In this document: positions 60,164 through 64,000 of the stretch, in pieces | Position numbering within the stretch: position 1 is the stretch's first letter | Layout: each line of letters begins with the position of its first letter | Assembly (NCBI GenBank): GCA_905250025.1 | Contig: CAJNOJ010000002.1 | Span: 682,001-746,000, forward strand | Length of the DNA stretch: 64,000 nt | Origin: Adineta ricciae | Taxonomy: Eukaryota; Rotifera; Eurotatoria; Adinetida; Adinetidae | Direction of reading: 5' to 3' | Program-made: the position numbers and the translations under genes | The notes under the pieces: generated by a model | What the model saw: the letters and a program-made list of their open reading frames with translations, nothing else | What the model was told of the DNA's origin: nothing | The model's database searches: none

Positions 60164-63062
60164 GGTTTATAGTCTAAGGTAAGTTACAAAATAAATCTAG
60201 AATCGAGCGAAAATTTACTTTTCATTTCAAACAGTAACTGGTTGTTTGAAGGTATTGAACGACCGTATGACCGATGTATGAAAAGAAGGAAGAGAAAAAA
60301 AAAAGGGAATTCGGGCGTGATTTTTGTATTTGTGTTCTTTCGCCAATGACCTATCCGACGATTGCACAAGCTGACGTTGTACCATGCATGTATTCTTATG
60401 TAATACTAACTTAGTAACTTGCTGCGGTTTTTCTTTTTCTTCTCGTTTGCACTCCGACGACCGCCGTCTGAACAGGCAACACCTTTTTTTTCTCTGCGTT
60501 TTTGACAACATATTGGTCGTCGATACATGGATGAAGAAAAAAAAAACAGAACGACCTTGTCATGCCATATGTAGAAAAATCAAGGATGTACATAAAAAAC
60601 CGCACAGAAGACGACGAAAGATACGCGCCATGCAGATCGCTGAAGAAGAAGAAGAAGACGAGAAAAGAAGCAATATGGTCTTGGTGATAAAATGTATAAT
60701 TAACCTTGGCGTAGATGTATCGAATAGCATATGTTTGTTGATCATTGCACATCGTCGAGAAAAAGATGATGAGATTTCAGAACGGCGAATTGTATTTAAG
60801 TGTGAATTTCGTGTTTTGTGATCAGTTTACACAATTTATATGAAATTAACCGAAAAAACAGTAAATGACTTTCCAAGTCTTGTTTATCTAGGAAAATATT
60901 CCGATGGTGCTTGGAAAATTGAGATTATTTATAACTGAATACATTTGGCGATTGTCAAGGATCCTTCATTGAAATCAGTTCCAATGATTTCGTCGACATA
61001 ACATTCCATTCTATGCAAATTCTCGTTTAGAAGACACTTTCTTTATAATCCACCATGTTTTCTTTTTCTCGGATTAACACACGCAAATCCTTTCCTTCCC
61101 AATTGTTTTACAAACATTCTCTCATTTTCTTTTTCCTCCAACAAAATCAACTTGTCATACACACATCTATTACATTATCTAACAGATGTACTTTATCACA
61201 AATACTGCTTGTTTAGTTAAAAGAAAAAGAATTCCATTCCTTGTCTGGCTTTAACAATTATCGATGTCATTAAATCATGCATCATTCGGATGAGAATTAC
61301 CGTTTGTTTACATACTACTCGCTCGTATGGTTATATCCGTTCGCTTGAAATATTTTGCATATTATGATGCCTAACAAATGTTTTGCCTGTCAATAGGAAA
61401 CAATCAGAGAAAAGCATGCGATTCTCAACTTGTTTTAATCAAACATTCGACGATTAATCGAAAATGATTTTTCAAACAAACGCTTTTTTCTTTCTCTTGA
61501 GAAACAGTGTCAGTCAATTCGCATATCAAACATGATATTCAATCGTCGCCTTTTTATGTTGCAGTTTTTCCTAAGTTCAATGACATAAGATTTGCTTACT
61601 GAACAACGAAATAAAAGTGTTCGATTCAAATCAAAATTAGCATTTTGTCAATAGGTAACAAAATCTCGCTGAAACAAACGTTGGCGGCACATTCCTTGAT
61701 TTCGTTCATTGCACTTTGTTTTCCCGATCCAATAAGAAATTCGATAGTCATGATCTGATAATCAACATTCAATAAGTTTCACTTTTCAATTAACAACTAG
61801 TTGAAATGAAGAGAATTGATTTCTTTCAAGTTTTTAGTTACTTCAATATTTGTTCGTCAGTAATATCTATATGTATCAGTAAAAGAAAAAAAGAAGAATA
61901 TGTGCGTTAGAAAGAGAGGGAGAGAGAGGAAAGAGAGCTCAAGGTTTTAGTCTAAAGCCGCACGCAAGTACACACGAACGATGGTGAAGGATTACGACCA
62001 TGATCACCATACTGTATTAGCATTCAGATTTAGTGGTCGATAGTGAAGCTCACACATGTATATATATATAAATATATCCTATGTTTCCTACTCAGTATTA
62101 AGAATAACTGAAGAGACTTGCGTACGAATTCGGTAAGTCATTTTTGAATTTGTTTCGTCTTTTTTTTCGGATTTTGATAGTCTTAATCAGAAGAAATTAT
62201 TCTTGTGAAAAGTAATTTGCATGAACTATATAGATCGACAGACGGGAAACTTCGAATGTCTATGCAATACTCATTTGCATAATAATCATTAGGAAAAGAT
62301 GAGAGGAGAATGAAGGTTTATTTTTGATTTGAGAATCATTTCGAGGAAAATTGACGAATGAATCGAATCTTTTGTTGAATATCAAGTGACATCCAATCTT
62401 GATATTCATGAGAGATGAAAAACAACATAGGTGTAGATGTGCACGTCTGGTCATAGAACGAACAAGCGACCGAAACGATTCAACATTTGCCCAATGCTTA
62501 GCAGGGCCAAGGGATTAGTGTATGTAATGAAAAGAAAACGACAACGAAGACGAATGAGTATGATGATGCGTCGTTGTTATTCTCGTTTGTGATATACTCT
62601 TTCTCTTCTCTTCTCTATTTTCCATTATGACACCCATACTAAGTCAATAGAAATGTGCGTAAACCAATAGGAGAAGAGTCCAAACGGAAATCATTCCGTT
62701 TTATCGATGAAGGGAAAATTAAATAAATCAACAGAGACGATTCGCTGTGGCATAGTTGATTTCTTTTGTTGAGAAAACGGAAATGACTATTCTCCTCTGC
62801 ATCTTCTTCTCACCTATGTTCAACATTGAGCGTGAAGTTAGCGAGAGATTCCTTCGATTTTTTTCTCTTTATATGCACCAAATAAACGCACGCGCAGCAA
62901 AAATGAAACATTGGTCAAAAAGAAAAGGCACAACAAAACAAAAAAAAAAGAATGTGTGTGTTAGAGACAGAGAAAAACGAAACTAACATATATATAAAAC
63001 AGAGAAAAAGCCAAAAACGCTCTTGTCTTTCTTTGTTTTGGATATCACAAAAGGATTTTAGT
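60164..63062. other. Long gene-poor interval with low-complexity tracts
   Basis: About 2.9 kb. Contains poly-A/GA-rich stretches (60290-60310; 60640-60665 GAA repeats; 61914-61940 GA repeats) and AT runs (62055-62075). Frames on both strands around 60227-60821 are built from these simple sequences and contradict each other. Likely flanks the F-box promoter and the 3' side of the Pitx gene. Confidence 0.45.

Positions 63063-64000
<938 letters not shown>

Noticed and set aside
60227..60821. Several overlapping frames on both strands
   Set aside because: Built from GAA/AAA-rich low-complexity DNA; none has a recognisable domain.

Overview
The window is nuclear DNA from a small-genome animal, most likely a bdelloid rotifer. 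The evidence is AT-rich intergenic DNA, mostly 45-60 nt GT-AG introns, genes packed on both strands, clear metazoan orthologues (NDUFS2, USP12/46, LSG1, TOPORS, lamellipodin/RIAM, TRPM, Pitx, opsin), and an F-box protein of the divergent kind I associate with bdelloid gene sets. The taxon is inferred; no ribosomal or mitochondrial marker is present. Exon chains below were built by hand from GT-AG sites and reading phase, and I give spans from first to last coding base.

Layout. 1-2456 (+): 3' part of a fibronectin-III-like protein with acidic linkers. 3017-5879 (-): seven-exon opsin, with a ~615-bp foldback (inverted-repeat) element in its largest intron. 7253-7866 (-): a 69-residue two-exon membrane protein. 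11051-11716 (+): Fos-like bZIP. 13795-15036 (-): peptide-type class A GPCR. 16092-19388 (-): USP12/46 deubiquitinase whose first coding exon is just the start codon. 20010-20545 (-): aveugle/SAMD10/12-like SAM protein. 20714-23117 (-) and 23125-25147 (+): a TRC8-like membrane RING E3 and NDUFS2, head to head with 7 nt between start codons. 25344-29121 (-): a GPR158/179-like ectodomain duplicated in tandem, ending in a membrane anchor and not in seven helices.

30938-32429 (+): helical protein of unknown family. 32811-35449 (+): LSG1 ribosome-export GTPase. 35649-39180 (-): MRL-family adaptor with RA and PH domains. 40776-49405 (-): a same-strand cluster in which LRMDA-like LRR, GNPNAT1, mitochondrial LeuRS and a tail-anchored SAM-like protein follow one another, with a MINPP1-type phosphatase nested in a LeuRS intron. 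49983-54032 (-): TRPM channel. 54936-56683 (-): TOPORS. 57095-57401 (-): precursor of a short cysteine-rich secreted peptide. 58466-60163 (-): F-box protein. 63063-64000 (-): Pitx homeobox gene, cut by the window edge.

There is no single pathway. Themes are membrane signalling and sensing (opsin, peptide GPCR, GPR158-like sensor, TRPM), ubiquitin signalling (USP12/46, TRC8-like, TOPORS, F-box) and core organelle or translation functions (NDUFS2, LARS2, LSG1). The least explained items are the cysteine-knot-like peptide, the duplicated sensor ectodomain, the small two-helix protein and the foldback element. I saw no CRISPR array, rRNA gene, recognisable tRNA or intact transposase.
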